DNA of 64,000 nucleotides from Canna indica (Eukaryota; Streptophyta; Magnoliopsida; Zingiberales; Cannaceae): assembly GCA_034359265.1 (NCBI GenBank), contig CP136897.1, positions 31,483,501 to 31,547,500 on the forward strand. The letters are read 5' to 3'. Both the position numbers and the translations under genes were made by a program. Shown in pieces: positions 33,059-44,990 of this stretch. Each line of letters starts with the position of its first letter. Within the stretch, counting starts at the first letter, position 1. The notes beneath the pieces were generated by a model. It was not told the origin of the DNA, ran no database searches, and worked only from the letters and a program-made list of their open reading frames with translations.

Positions 33059-33425
33059 GTGATCCACTTCTGATCGTCGGCTAATAAGGGTGACCGTCCG
33101 AGGGATAGCTCGGGGTCATTTTCTTCGTCTCTTCGCGCGCCTTTTAGCGCCACGTGAAAAGCTGAAATCGGACAATAATGCACGGAGTTACGCCCGTTTT
33201 AAACGAAAAATAATAATTGAAATGTTTTTTTCTTATTTATTTACAAATTTTAATTTTTCGGGTCGGTTGGTCGATCGAGCCGGCCGTAGAGGTTGCGGCG
33301 GGCCCCGCGCGGACGATCCACAGCCAAATTTTATGTCGACGACGTCGTCCGTCCTTAACGTTTGGTTAGAAAGATTGGTAAAAAAAATGATCTCGTCGTG
33401 CAATCAAATAGGTAGTAAAAAAAAA

Positions 33426-33542
33426 AGTGCAACACGAGGACTTCCCAGGGGGTCACCCATCCTAGTACTACTTTCGCCCAAGCACGCTTAACTTCGGAGT
33501 TCTGATGGGATCCGGTGCGTTTGTGCTGGTATGATCGAACCC
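33426..33542 (-). rRNA. 5S rRNA: 5S rRNA gene, copy 74
   Basis: Full length; C117U, G70A, U21A, G5U. Confidence 0.91.
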
Positions 33543-33910
33543 GTGATGCACTTCTGATCGACGGCTAATAAGGGTGACCGTCCGAGGGATAGCTCGGGGT
33601 CATTTTCTTCGTCTCTTCGCGCGCCTTTTAGCGCCACGTGAAAAGCTGAAATCGGACAATAATGCACGGAGTTACGCCCGTTTTAAACGAAAAATAATAA
33701 TTGAAATGTTATTTTTCTTATTTATTTACAAATTTTAATTTTTCGGGTCAGTTGGTCGATTGAGCCGGTCGTAGAGGTTGCGGCGGGCCCCGCGCGGACG
33801 ATCCACAGCCAAATTTTATGTCGACGACGTCGTCCGTCCTTAACGTTTGGTTAGAAAGATTGGTAAAAAAAATGATCTCGTCGTGCAATCAAATAGGTAG
33901 TAAAAAAAAA

Positions 33911-34027
33911 GGTGCAACACGAGGACTTCCCAGGGGGTCACCCATCCTAGTACTACTCTCGCCCAAGCAAGCTTAACTTCGTAGTTCTTTTGGGATCCGA
34001 TCCATTTGTGCTGGTATGATCGAACCC
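33911..34027 (-). rRNA. 5S rRNA: 5S rRNA gene, copy 75
   Basis: Full length; variant set of copy 73. Confidence 0.89.
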
Positions 34028-34394
34028 GTGATCCACTTCTGATCGTCGGCTAATAAGGGTGACCGTCCGAGGGATAGCTCGGGGTCATTTTCTTCGTCTC
34101 TTCGCGCGCCTTTTAGCGCCACGTGAAAAGCTGAAATCGGACAATAATGCACGGAGTTACGCCCGTTTTAAACGAAAAATAATAATTGAAATGTTTTTTT
34201 CTTATTTATTTACAAATTTTAATTTTTCGGGTCGGTTGGTCGATCGAGCCGGCCATAGAGGTTGCGGCGGGCCCCGCGCGGACGATCCACAGCCAAATTT
34301 TATGTCGACGACGTCGTCCGTCCTTAACGTTTGGTTAGAAAGATTGGTAAAAAAAATGATCTCGTCGTGCAATCAAATAGGTAGTAAAAAAAAA

Positions 34395-34511
34395 GGTGCA
34401 ACACGAGGACTTCCGAGGGGGTCACCCATCCTAGTACTACTCTCGCCCAAGCACGCTTAACTTCGTAGTTCTGATGGGATCCGGTGCGTTTGTGCTGGTA
34501 TGATCGAACCC
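34395..34511 (-). rRNA. 5S rRNA: 5S rRNA gene, copy 76
   Basis: Full length; G97C, C46A, U21A, G5U. Counterpart of copy 74. Confidence 0.91.
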
Positions 34512-34879
34512 GTGATGCACTTCTGATCGTCGGCTAATAAGGGTGACCGTCCGAGGGATAGCTCGGGGTCATTTTATTTGTCTCTTCGCGCGCCTTTTAG
34601 CGCCACTTGAAAAGCTGAAATCGGACAATAATGCACGGAGTTACGCCCGTTTTAAACGAAAAATAATAATTGAAATGTTATTTTTCTTATTTATTTACAA
34701 ATTTTAATTTTTCGGGTCGGTTGGTCGATTGAGCCGGCCGTAGAGGTTGCGGCGGGCCCCGCGCGGGCGATCCACAGCCAAATTTTATGTCGACGACGTC
34801 GTCCGTCCTTAACGTTTGGTAAGAAAGATTGGTAAAAAAAATGATCTCGTCGTGCAATCAAATAGGTAGTAAAAAAAAA

Positions 34880-34987
34880 GGTGCAAAACGAGGACTTCCC
34901 AGGGGGTCACCCATCCTAGTACTACTCTCGCCCAAGCACGCTTAACTTCGGAGTTCTGATGGGATCCGGTGCGTTAGTGCTGGTATG
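34880..34987 (-). pseudogene. 5'-truncated 5S gene, copy 77 (S1 junction, C35 kept)
   Basis: Only G110U in the retained gene. The joined AT block is altered to a long T run (ttattttttttttct on plus). Confidence 0.87.
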
Positions 34988-35189
34988 TTATTTTTTTTTT
35001 CTATTTACAAATTTTAATTTTTCGGGTCGGTTGGTCGATCGAGCCGGCCGTAGAGGTTGCGGCGGGCCCCGCGCGGGCGATCCACAGCCAAATTTTATGT
35101 CGACGACGTCGTCCGTCTTTAACGTTTGGTTAGAAAGATTGGTAAAAAAAATGATCTCGTCGTGCAATCAAATAGGTAGGAAAAAAAAA

Positions 35190-35306
35190 GGTGCAACACG
35201 AGGACTTCCCAGGGGGTCACCCATCCTAGTACTACTCTCGCCCAAGCACGCTTAACTTCGGGGTTCTGATGGGATCCGGTGGGTTAGTGCTTGTATGATC
35301 GCACCC
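35190..35306 (-). rRNA. 5S rRNA: 5S rRNA gene, copy 78
   Basis: Full length; U45C, G25C, C15A. Confidence 0.91.
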
Positions 35307-35674
35307 GTCGTGCACTTCTGATCGTCGGCTAATAAGGTTGAGCGTCCGAGGGATAGCTCGGGGTGATTTTCTTCGTCTCTTCACGCGCCTTTTTGCGCCA
35401 CGTGAAAAGATGAAATCGGACAATGATGCACGAAGTTACGCCCGTTTTAAACGAAAAATAATAAATGAAATGTTATTTTTCTTATTTATTTACAAATTTT
35501 AATTTTTCGGGCCGGTTGGTCGATCGAGCCGGCCGTAGAGGTTGCGGCGGGCCCATCGCGGGCGATCGACAGCCAAATTTTATGTCGATGACGTCGTCCG
35601 TCCTTAACGTTTGGTTAGAAAGATTGGTAAAAAAAATGATCTCGTCGTGCAATCAAATAGGTAGTAAAAAAAAA

Positions 35675-35791
35675 GGTGCAACACGAGGACTTCCCAGGGG
35701 GTCACCCATCATAGTACTACTCTCGCCCAAGCACGCTTAACTTCGGAGTTCTGATGGGAACCGGTGCGTTAGTGCTGAGATGATCGCACTC
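35675..35791 (-). rRNA. 5S rRNA: 5S rRNA gene, copy 79
   Basis: Full length; G81U, A32U (BamHI site lost), C14U, A13C, G2A. Same set in copy 88. Confidence 0.9.
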
Positions 35792-36158
35792 GTGATGCAA
35801 TTCTGATCGTCGGCTAATAAGGGTGAGCGTCCGAGGGATAGCTCGGGGTCATTTTCTTCGTCTCTTGGCGCGCCTTTTAGCGCCACGTGAAAAGCTGAAT
35901 CGGACAATAATGCACGGAGTTACGCCCGTTTTAAACGAAAAATAATAATTTAAATGTTATATTTCTTATTTATTTACAAATTTAATTTTTCGGGTCGGTT
36001 GGTCGATCGAGCCGGCCGTAGAGTTTGCGGTGGGCCCCGTGCGGGCGATCGACAGCCAAATTTTATGTCGACGACGTCGTCCGTCCTTAACGTTTGGTTA
36101 GAAAGATTGGTAAAAAAAATGATCTCATCGTGCAATCAAATTGGTAGTAAAAAAAAAA

Positions 36159-36266
36159 GGTGCAACACGAGGACTTCCCAGGGGGTCACCCATCCTAGTA
36201 CTACTCTCGCCCAAGCACGCTTAAATTCAGAGTTCTGATGAGATCCGGTGCATTAGTGCTGGTATG
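36159..36266 (-). pseudogene. 5'-truncated 5S gene, copy 80 (class S1)
   Basis: Main S1 marks G51U, C47U, C35U, plus C24U. First short unit of the 3,702-bp block. Confidence 0.88.
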
Positions 36267-36468
36267 TTATTTCTCTTATTTATTTATAAATTTTAATTTT
36301 TCGGGTCGGTTGGTCGATCGAGCCGGCCGTAGAGGTTGCGGCGGGCCCCGCGCGGGCGATCCTCAGCCAAATTTTATGTCGACGACGTCGTCCGTCCTTA
36401 ACGTTTGGTTAGAAAGATTGGTAAAAAAAATGATCTCGTCGTGCAATCAAATAGGTAGTAAAAAAAAA

Positions 36469-36585
36469 GGTGCAACACGAGGAGTTCCCAGGGGGTCACC
36501 CATCCTAGTACTACTCTCGCCCAAGAACGCTTAACTTCGGAGTTCTGATGGGATCCAGTGCGTTAGTAATGGTATGATCGCACCC
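36469..36585 (-). rRNA. 5S rRNA: 5S rRNA gene, copy 81
   Basis: Full length; G102C, G60U, C29U, C18U, G17U. Confidence 0.9.
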
Positions 36586-36952
36586 GTCATGCACTTCTGA
36601 TCATCGGCTAATAAGGGTGAGCGTCCGAGGGATAGCTCGGGGTCATTTTCTTCGTCTCTTGGCGCGCCTTTTAGCGCCACGTGAAAAGCTGAATCGGACA
36701 ATAATGCACGGAATTACGCCCGTTTTAAACGAAAAATAATAATTGAAATGTTATATTTCTTATTTATTTACAAATTTAATTTTTCGGGTCGGTTGGTCGA
36801 TCGAGCCGGCCGTAGAGTTTGCGGTGGGCCCCGCGCGGGCGATCCACAGCCAAATTTTATGTCGACGACGTCGTCCGTCCTTAACGGTTGGTTAGAAAGA
36901 TTGGTAAAAAAAATGATCTCGTCGTGCAATCAAATTGGTAGTAAAAAAAAAA

Positions 36953-37060
36953 GGTGCAACACGAGGACTTCCCAGGGGGTCACCCATCCTAGTACTACTC
37001 TCGCCCAAGCACGCTTAAATTCAGAGTTCTGATGAGATCCGGTGCATTAGTGCTGGTATG
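36953..37060 (-). pseudogene. 5'-truncated 5S gene, copy 82 (class S1)
   Basis: S1 marks plus C24U; 794 bp after copy 80. Confidence 0.88.
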
Positions 37061-37262
37061 TTATTTCTCTTATTTATTTATAAATTTTAATTTTTCGGGT
37101 CGGTTGGTCGATCGAGCCGGCCGTAGAGGTTGCGGCGGGCCCCGCGCGGGCGATCCTCAGCCAAATTTTATGTCGACGACGTCGTCCGTCCTTAACGTTT
37201 GGTTAGAAAGATTGGTAAAAAAAATGATCTCGTCGTGCAATCAAATAGGTAGTAAAAAAAAA

Positions 37263-37379
37263 GGTGCAACACGAGGAGTTCCCAGGGGGTCACCCATCCT
37301 AGTACTACTCTCGCCTAAGAACGCTTAACTTCGGAGTTCTGATGGGATCCAGTGCGTTAGTAATGGTATGATCGCACCC
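37263..37379 (-). rRNA. 5S rRNA: 5S rRNA gene, copy 83
   Basis: Full length; copy 81 set plus G64A. Confidence 0.9.
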
Positions 37380-37699
37380 GTCATGCACTTCTGATCGTCG
37401 GCTAATAAGGGTGAGCGTCCGAGGGATAGCTCGGGGTCATTTTCTTCGTCTCTTCGCGCACCTTTTAGCGCCACGTGAAACGGTGAAATCGGACAATAAT
37501 GCACGGAGTTACGCCCGTTTAAAACGAAAAATAATAATAAAAATGTTATATTTCTTATATATTTACAAATTTTAATTTTTCGGATCGGTTGGTCGATCGA
37601 GCCGGCCGTAGAGGTTGCGGCGGGCCCCGCGCGGGCGATCGACAGCCAAATTTTATGTCGACGACGTCGTCCGTCCTTAACGTTTGGTTCGAAAGATTG

Positions 37700-37785
37700 G
37701 TAAAAAAAATGATCTCGTCATGCAATCAAATGGGTAGTAAAAAAAATGATCTCGTCGTGCAATCAAATTGGTAGTAAAAATAAAA
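37700..37785. repeat. 38-bp tandem duplication in the 3' spacer of copy 84
   Basis: The segment atgatctcgt..gcaatcaaat.ggtagtaaaaaa occurs twice in a row, so three T runs follow the gene. The same structure is at about 41,402-41,487 and 43,516-43,601. Confidence 0.87.
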
Positions 37786-37893
37786 GGTGCAACACGAGGA
37801 CTTCCCAGGGGGTCACCCATCCTAGTACTACTCTCGCCCAAGCACGCTTAAATTCAGAGTTCTGATGAGATCCGGTGCGTTAGTGCTGGTATG
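37786..37893 (-). pseudogene. 5'-truncated 5S gene, copy 84 (class S1), duplicated spacer
   Basis: S1 marks only. The 3' spacer has a 38-bp tandem duplication (523-bp spacing) and the proximal T run is split as TTTTATTTTT. Confidence 0.87.
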
Positions 37894-38095
37894 TTATTTC
37901 TCTTATTTATTTATAAATTTTAATTTTTCGGGTCGGATGGTCGATCGAGCCGGCCGTAGAGGTTGCGGCGGGCCCCGCGCGGGTGATCCACAGCCAAATT
38001 TTATGTCGACGACGTCGTCCGTCCTTAACGTTTGGTTAGAAAGATTGGTAAAAAAAATGATCTCGTCGTGCAATCAAATAGGTAGTAAAAAAAAA

Positions 38096-38212
38096 GGTGC
38101 AACACGAGGACTTCCCAGAGGGTCACCAATCCTAGTACTACTCTCGCCCAAGCACGCTTAACTTCGGAGTTCTGATGGGATCCAGTGCGTTAGTGCTGGT
38201 ATGATCGCACCC
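38096..38212 (-). rRNA. 5S rRNA: 5S rRNA gene, copy 85
   Basis: Full length; C94U, G85U, C29U. Confidence 0.91.
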
Positions 38213-38581
38213 GTCATGCAATTCTGATCGTCGGCTAATAAGGGTGAGCGTCCGAGGGATAGCTCGGGGTCATTTTCTTCGTCTCTTCGCGCACCTTTTA
38301 GCGCCACGTGAAAAGGTGAAATCGGACAATAATGCACGGAGTTACGCCCGTTTAAAACGAAAAATAATAATTGAAATGTTATATTTCTTATTTATTTACA
38401 AATTTTAATTTTTCGGATCGGTTGGTCTATCGAGCCGGCCGTAGAGGTTGCGGCGGGCCCTGCGCGGGCGATCGACAGCCAAATTTTATGTCGACGACGT
38501 CGTCCGTCCTTAACGTTTGGTTAGAAAGATTGGTAAAAAAAATGATCTCGTCGTGCAATCAAATAGGTAGTAAAAAAAAAA

Positions 38582-38698
38582 AGTGCAACACGAGGACTTC
38601 CCACGGGGTCACCCATCCTAGTACTACTCTCGCCCAAGCACGCTTAACTTAGGAGTTCTGATGGGATCCGGTGCGTTAGTGCTGGTATGATCGCACCC
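38582..38698 (-). rRNA. 5S rRNA: 5S rRNA gene, copy 86
   Basis: Full length; C117U, C95G, G48U. Confidence 0.91.
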
Positions 38699-39066
38699 AT
38701 GATGCAATTCTGATCGTCGGCTAATAAGGGTGAGCGTCCGAGGGATAGCTCGGGGTCATTTTCTTCGTCTCTTCGCGCGCCTTTTAGCGCCACGTGAAAA
38801 GATGAAATCGGACAATAATGCACAGAGTTACGCCCGTTTTAAATGAAAAATAATAATTGAAATGTTATATTTCTTATTTATTTACAAATTTAATTTTTCG
38901 GGTCGGTTGGTCGATCGAGCCGGCCGTAGAGTTTGCGGTGGGCCCCGCGCGGGCGATCGACAGCCAAATTTTATGTCGACGACGTCGTCCGTCCTTAACG
39001 TTTGGTTAGAAAGATTGGTAAAAAAAATGATCTCGTCGTGCAATCAAATTTGTAGTAAAAAAAAAA

Positions 39067-39174
39067 GGTGCAACACGAGGACTTCCCAGGGTGTCACCCA
39101 TCCTAGTACTACTCTCGCCCAAGCACGCTTAAATTCAGAGTTCTGATGAGATCCGGTGCGTTAGTGCTGGTATG
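39067..39174 (-). pseudogene. 5'-truncated 5S gene, copy 87 (class S1)
   Basis: S1 marks plus C92A. Last unit of the first 3,702-bp block. Confidence 0.88.
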
Positions 39175-39376
39175 TTATTTCTCTTATTTATTTACAAATT
39201 TTAATTTTTCGGGTCGGTTGGTCGATCGAGCCGGCCGTAGAGGTTGCGGCGGGCCCCGCGCGGGCGATCCACAGCCAAATTTTATGTCGACGACGTCGTC
39301 CGTCCTTAACGTTTGGTTAGAAAGATTGGTAAAAAAAATGATCTCGTCGTGCAATCAAATAGGTAGTAAAAAAAAA

Positions 39377-39493
39377 GGTGCAACACGAGGACTTCCCAGG
39401 GGGTCACCCATCATAGTACTACTCTCGCCCAAGCACGCTTAACTTCGGAGTTCTGATGGGAACCGGTGCGTTAGTGCTGAGATGATCGCACTC
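39377..39493 (-). rRNA. 5S rRNA: 5S rRNA gene, copy 88
   Basis: Full length; repeats copy 79 at +3,702 bp. Confidence 0.9.
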
Positions 39494-39860
39494 GTGATGC
39501 AATTCTGATCGTCGGCTAATAAGGGTGAGCGTCCGAGGGATAGCTCGGGGTCATTTTCTTCGTCTCTTGGCGCGCCTTTTAGCGCCACGTGAAAAGCTGA
39601 ATCGGACAATAATGCACGGAGTTACGCCCGTTTTAAACGAAAAATAATAATTTAAATGTTATATTTCTTATTTATTTACAAATTTAATTTTTCGGGTCGG
39701 TTGGTCGATCGAGCCGGCCGTAGAGTTTGCGGTGGGCCCCGTGCGGGCGATCGACAGCCAAATTTTATGTCGACGACGTCGTCCGTCCTTAACGTTTGGT
39801 TAGAAAGATTGGTAAAAAAAATGATCTCATCGTGCAATCAAATTGGTAGTAAAAAAAAAA

Positions 39861-39968
39861 GGTGCAACACGAGGACTTCCCAGGGGGTCACCCATCCTAG
39901 TACTACTCTCGCCCAAGCACGCTTAAATTCAGAGTTCTGATGAGATCCGGTGCATTAGTGCTGGTATG
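39861..39968 (-). pseudogene. 5'-truncated 5S gene, copy 89 (class S1)
   Basis: Repeat of copy 80 at +3,702 bp. Confidence 0.88.
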
Positions 39969-40170
39969 TTATTTCTCTTATTTATTTATAAATTTTAATT
40001 TTTCGGGTCGGTTGGTCGATCGAGCCGGCCGTAGAGGTTGCGGCGGGCCCCGCGCGGGCGATCCTCAGCCAAATTTTATGTCGACGACGTCGTCCGTCCT
40101 TAACGTTTGGTTAGAAAGATTGGTAAAAAAAATGATCTCGTCGTGCAATCAAATAGGTAGTAAAAAAAAA

Positions 40171-40287
40171 GGTGCAACACGAGGAGTTCCCAGGGGGTCA
40201 CCCATCCTAGTACTACTCTCGCCCAAGAACGCTTAACTTCGGAGTTCTGATGGGATCCAGTGCGTTAGTAATGGTATGATCGCACCC
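40171..40287 (-). rRNA. 5S rRNA: 5S rRNA gene, copy 90
   Basis: Repeat of copy 81. Confidence 0.9.
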
Positions 40288-40654
40288 GTCATGCACTTCT
40301 GATCATCGGCTAATAAGGGTGAGCGTCCGAGGGATAGCTCGGGGTCATTTTCTTCGTCTCTTGGCGCGCCTTTTAGCGCCACGTGAAAAGCTGAATCGGA
40401 CAATAATGCACGGAATTACGCCCGTTTTAAACGAAAAATAATAATTGAAATGTTATATTTCTTATTTATTTACAAATTTAATTTTTCGGGTCGGTTGGTC
40501 GATCGAGCCGGCCGTAGAGTTTGCGGTGGGCCCCGCGCGGGCGATCCACAGCCAAATTTTATGTCGACGACGTCGTCCGTCCTTAACGGTTGGTTAGAAA
40601 GATTGGTAAAAAAAATGATCTCGTCGTGCAATCAAATTGGTAGTAAAAAAAAAA

Positions 40655-40762
40655 GGTGCAACACGAGGACTTCCCAGGGGGTCACCCATCCTAGTACTAC
40701 TCTCGCCCAAGCACGCTTAAATTCAGAGTTCTGATGAGATCCGGTGCATTAGTGCTGGTATG
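40655..40762 (-). pseudogene. 5'-truncated 5S gene, copy 91 (class S1)
   Basis: Repeat of copy 82. Confidence 0.88.
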
Positions 40763-40964
40763 TTATTTCTCTTATTTATTTATAAATTTTAATTTTTCGG
40801 GTCGGTTGGTCGATCGAGCCGGCCGTAGAGGTTGCGGCGGGCCCCGCGCGGGCGATCCTCAGCCAAATTTTATGTCGACGACGTCGTCCGTCCTTAACGT
40901 TTGGTTAGAAAGATTGGTAAAAAAAATGATCTCGTCGTGCAATCAAATAGGTAGTAAAAAAAAA

Positions 40965-41081
40965 GGTGCAACACGAGGAGTTCCCAGGGGGTCACCCATC
41001 CTAGTACTACTCTCGCCTAAGAACGCTTAACTTCGGAGTTCTGATGGGATCCAGTGCGTTAGTAATGGTATGATCGCACCC
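40965..41081 (-). rRNA. 5S rRNA: 5S rRNA gene, copy 92
   Basis: Repeat of copy 83, including G64A. Confidence 0.9.
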
Positions 41082-41487
41082 GTCATGCACTTCTGATCGT
41101 CGGCTAATAAGGGTGAGCGTCCGAGGGATAGCTCGGGGTCATTTTCTTCGTCTCTTCGCGCACCTTTTAGCGCCACGTGAAACGGTGAAATCGGACAATA
41201 ATGCACGGAGTTACGCCCGTTTAAAACGAAAAATAATAATAAAAATGTTATATTTCTTATATATTTACAAATTTTAATTTTTCGGATCGGTTGGTCGATC
41301 GAGCCGGCCGTAGAGGTTGCGGCGGGCCCCGCGCGGGCGATCGACAGCCAAATTTTATGTCGACGACGTCGTCCGTCCTTAACGTTTGGTTCGAAAGATT
41401 GGTAAAAAAAATGATCTCGTCATGCAATCAAATGGGTAGTAAAAAAAATGATCTCGTCGTGCAATCAAATTGGTAGTAAAAATAAAA

Positions 41488-41595
41488 GGTGCAACACGAG
41501 GACTTCCCAGGGGGTCACCCATCCTAGTACTACTCTCGCCCAAGCACGCTTAAATTCAGAGTTCTGATGAGATCCGGTGCGTTAGTGCTGGTATG
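41488..41595 (-). pseudogene. 5'-truncated 5S gene, copy 93 (class S1), duplicated spacer
   Basis: Repeat of copy 84 with the same 38-bp spacer duplication and split T run. Confidence 0.87.
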
Positions 41596-41797
41596 TTATT
41601 TCTCTTATTTATTTATAAATTTTAATTTTTCGGGTCGGATGGTCGATCGAGCCGGCCGTAGAGGTTGCGGCGGGCCCCGCGCGGGCGATCCACAGCCAAA
41701 TTTTATGTCGACGACGTCGTCCGTCCTTAACGTTTGGTTAGAAAGATTGGTAAAAAAAATGATCTCGTCGTGCAATCAAATAGGTAGTAAAAAAAAA

Positions 41798-41914
41798 GGT
41801 GCAACACGAGGACTTCCCAGAGGGTCACCAATCCTAGTACTACTCTCGCCCAAGCACGCTTAACTTCGGAGTTCTGATGGGATCCAGTGCGTTAGTGCTG
41901 GTATGATCGCACCC
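41798..41914 (-). rRNA. 5S rRNA: 5S rRNA gene, copy 94
   Basis: Repeat of copy 85; a spacer base differs (gggcgatcc at 41,690 against gggtgatcc at 37,988). Confidence 0.91.
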
Positions 41915-42283
41915 GTCATGCAATTCTGATCGTCGGCTAATAAGGGTGAGCGTCCGAGGGATAGCTCGGGGTCATTTTCTTCGTCTCTTCGCGCACCTTT
42001 TAGCGCCACGTGAAAAGGTGAAATCGGACAATAATGCACGGAGTTACGCCCGTTTAAAACGAAAAATAATAATTGAAATGTTATATTTCTTATTTATTTA
42101 CAAATTTTAATTTTTCGGATCGGTTGGTCTATCGAGCCGGCCGTAGAGGTTGCGGCGGGCCCTGCGCGGGCGATCGACAGCCAAATTTTATGTCGACGAC
42201 GTCGTCCGTCCTTAACGTTTGGTTAGAAAGATTGGTAAAAAAAATGATCTCGTCGTGCAATCAAATAGGTAGTAAAAAAAAAA

Positions 42284-42400
42284 AGTGCAACACGAGGACT
42301 TCCCACGGGGTCACCCATCCTAGTACTACTCTCGCCCAAGCACGCTTAACTTAGGAGTTCTGATGGGATCCGGTGCGTTAGTGCTGGTATGATCGCACCC
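42284..42400 (-). rRNA. 5S rRNA: 5S rRNA gene, copy 95
   Basis: Repeat of copy 86. Confidence 0.91.
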
Positions 42401-42768
42401 ATGATGCAATTCTGATCGTCGGCTAATAAGGGTGAGCGTCCGAGGGATAGCTCGGGGTCATTTTCTTCGTCTCTTCGCGCGCCTTTTAGCGCCACGTGAA
42501 AAGATGAAATCGGACAATAATGCACAGAGTTACGCCCGTTTTAAATGAAAAATAATAATTGAAATGTTATATTTCTTATTTATTTACAAATTTAATTTTT
42601 CGGGTCGGTTGGTCGATCGAGCCGGCCGTAGAGTTTGCGGTGGGCCCCGCGCGGGCGATCGACAGCCAAATTTTATGTCGACGACGTCGTCCGTCCTTAA
42701 CGTTTGGTTAGAAAGATTGGTAAAAAAAATGATCTCGTCGTGCAATCAAATTTGTAGTAAAAAAAAAA

Positions 42769-42876
42769 GGTGCAACACGAGGACTTCCCAGGGTGTCACC
42801 CATCCTAGTACTACTCTCGCCCAAGCACGCTTAAATTCAGAGTTCTGATGAGATCCGGTGCGTTAGTGCTGGTATG
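42769..42876 (-). pseudogene. 5'-truncated 5S gene, copy 96 (class S1)
   Basis: Repeat of copy 87, C92A included. Confidence 0.88.
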
Positions 42877-43078
42877 TTATTTCTCTTATTTATTTACAAA
42901 TTTTAATTTTTCGGGTCGGTTGGTCGATCGAGCCGGCCGTAGAGGTTGCGGCGGGCCCCGCGCGGGCGATCCACAGCCAAATTTTATGTCGACGACGTCG
43001 TCCGTCCTTAACGTTTGGTTAGAAAGATTGGTAAAAAAAATGATCTCGTCGTGCAATCAAATAGGTAGTAAAAAAAAA

Positions 43079-43195
43079 GGTGCAACACGAGGACTTCCCA
43101 GGGGGTCACCCATCCTAGTACTACTCTCGCCCAAGCACGCTTAACTTCGGAGTTCTGATGGGATCTAGTGCGTTAGTGCTGGTATGATCACACCC
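43079..43195 (-). rRNA. 5S rRNA: 5S rRNA gene, copy 97
   Basis: Full length; G30A, C29U, C6U. Here the 3,702-bp periodicity ends. Confidence 0.91.
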
Positions 43196-43601
43196 GTCAT
43201 GCACTTCTGATCGTCGGCTAATAAGGTTGAGCGTCCGAGGGATAGCTCGGGGTCATTTTCTTCGTCTCTTCGCGCACCTTTTAGCGCCACATGAAAAGGT
43301 GAAATCGGACAATAATGCACGGAGTTACGCCCGTTTAAAACGAAAAATAATAATTGAAATGTTATATTTCTTATTTATTTATAAATTTTAATTTTTCGGA
43401 TCGGTTGGTCGATCGAGCCGGCCGTAGAGGTTGCGGCGGGCCCCGCGCGGGCGATCGACAGCCAAATTTTATGTCGACGACGTCGTCCGTCCTTAACGTT
43501 TGGTTCGAAAGATTGGTAAAAAAAATGATCTCGTCATGCAATCAAATGGGTAGTAAAAAAAATGATCTCGTCGTGCAATCAAATTGGTAGTAAAAATAAA
43601 A

Positions 43602-43709
43602 GGTGCAACACGAGGACTTCCCAGGGGGTCACCCATCCTAGTACTACTCTCGCCCAAGCACGCTTAAATTCAGAGTTCTGATGAGATCCGGTGCGTTAGT
43701 GCTGGTATG
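43602..43709 (-). pseudogene. 5'-truncated 5S gene, copy 98 (class S1), duplicated spacer
   Basis: Third instance of the copy 84 type, +2,114 bp from copy 93. Confidence 0.87.
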
Positions 43710-43911
43710 TTATTTCTCTTATTTATTTATAAATTTTAATTTTTCGGGTCGGATGGTCGATCGAGCCGGCCGTAGAGGTTGCGGCGGGCCCCGCGCGGGC
43801 GATCCACAGCCAAATTTTATGTCGACGACGTCGTCCGTCCTTAACGTTTGGTTAGAAAGATTGGTAAAAAAAATGATCTCGTCGTGCAATCAAATAGGTA
43901 GTAAAAAAAAA

Positions 43912-44028
43912 GGTGCAACACGAGGACTTCCCAGAGGGTCACCAATCCTAGTACTACTCTCGCCCAAGCACGCTTAACTTCGGAGTTCTGATGGGATCCA
44001 GTGCGTTAGTGCTGGTATGATCGCACCC
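43912..44028 (-). rRNA. 5S rRNA: 5S rRNA gene, copy 99
   Basis: C94U, G85U, C29U; repeat of copy 94. Confidence 0.91.
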
Positions 44029-44397
44029 GTCATGCAATTCTGATCGTCGGCTAATAAGGGTGAGCGTCCGAGGGATAGCTCGGGGTCATTTTCTTCGTCT
44101 CTTCGCGCACCTTTTAGCGCCACGTGAAAAGGTGAAATCGGACAATAATGCACGGAGTTACGCCCGTTTAAAACGAAAAATAATAATTGAAATGTTATAT
44201 TTCTTATTTATTTACAAATTTTAATTTTTCGGATCGGTTGGTCTATCGAGCCGGCCGTAGAGGTTGCGGCGGGCCCTGCGCGGGCGATCGACAGCCAAAT
44301 TTTATGTCGACGACGTCGTCCGTCCTTAACGTTTGGTTAGAAAGATTGGTAAAAAAAATGATCTCGTCGTGCAATCAAATAGGTAGTAAAAAAAAAA

Positions 44398-44514
44398 AGT
44401 GCAACACGAGGACTTCCCACGGGGTCACCCATCCTAGTACTACTCTCGCCCAAGCACGCTTAACTTAGGAGTTCTGATGGGATCCGGTGCGTTAGTGCTG
44501 GTATGATCGAACCC
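44398..44514 (-). rRNA. 5S rRNA: 5S rRNA gene, copy 100
   Basis: Repeat of copy 95 with one new change, G5U. Confidence 0.91.
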
Positions 44515-44882
44515 ATGATGCAATTCTGATCGTCGGCTAATAAGGGTGAGCGTCCGAGGGATAGCTCGGGGTCATTTTCTTCGTCTCTTCGCGCGCCTTT
44601 TAGCGCCACGTGAAAAGATGAAATCGGACAATAATGCACAGAGTTACGCCCGTTTTAAATGAAAAATAATAATTGAAATGTTATATTTCTTATTTATTTA
44701 CAAATTTAATTTTTCGGGTCGGTTGGTCGATCGAGCCGGCCGTAGAGTTTGCGGTGGGCCCCGCGCGGGCGATCGACAGCCAAATTTTATGTCGACGACG
44801 TCGTCCGTCCTTAACGTTTGGTTAGAAAGATTGGTAAAAAAAATGATCTCGTCGTGCAATCAAATTTGTAGTAAAAAAAAAA

Positions 44883-44990
44883 GGTGCAACACGAGGACTT
44901 CCCAGGGTGTCACCCATCCTAGTACTACTCTCGCCCAAGCACGCTTAAATTCAGAGTTCTGATGAGATCCGGTGCGTTAGTGCTGGTATG
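44883..44990 (-). pseudogene. 5'-truncated 5S gene, copy 101 (class S1)
   Basis: Repeat of copy 96. Confidence 0.88.

Larger units (their letters stand above)
35600..43040. repeat. 3,702-bp tandem duplication (9 units, two copies)
   Basis: Genes 79-87 and 88-96 match one to one at exactly +3,702 bp, including odd marks such as gggaaccgg, gtagtaatgg, the 38-bp spacer duplication and the TTATATATTTA variant. Outer limits are placed within about 100 bp. I saw one differing base between the blocks. Confidence 0.88.
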
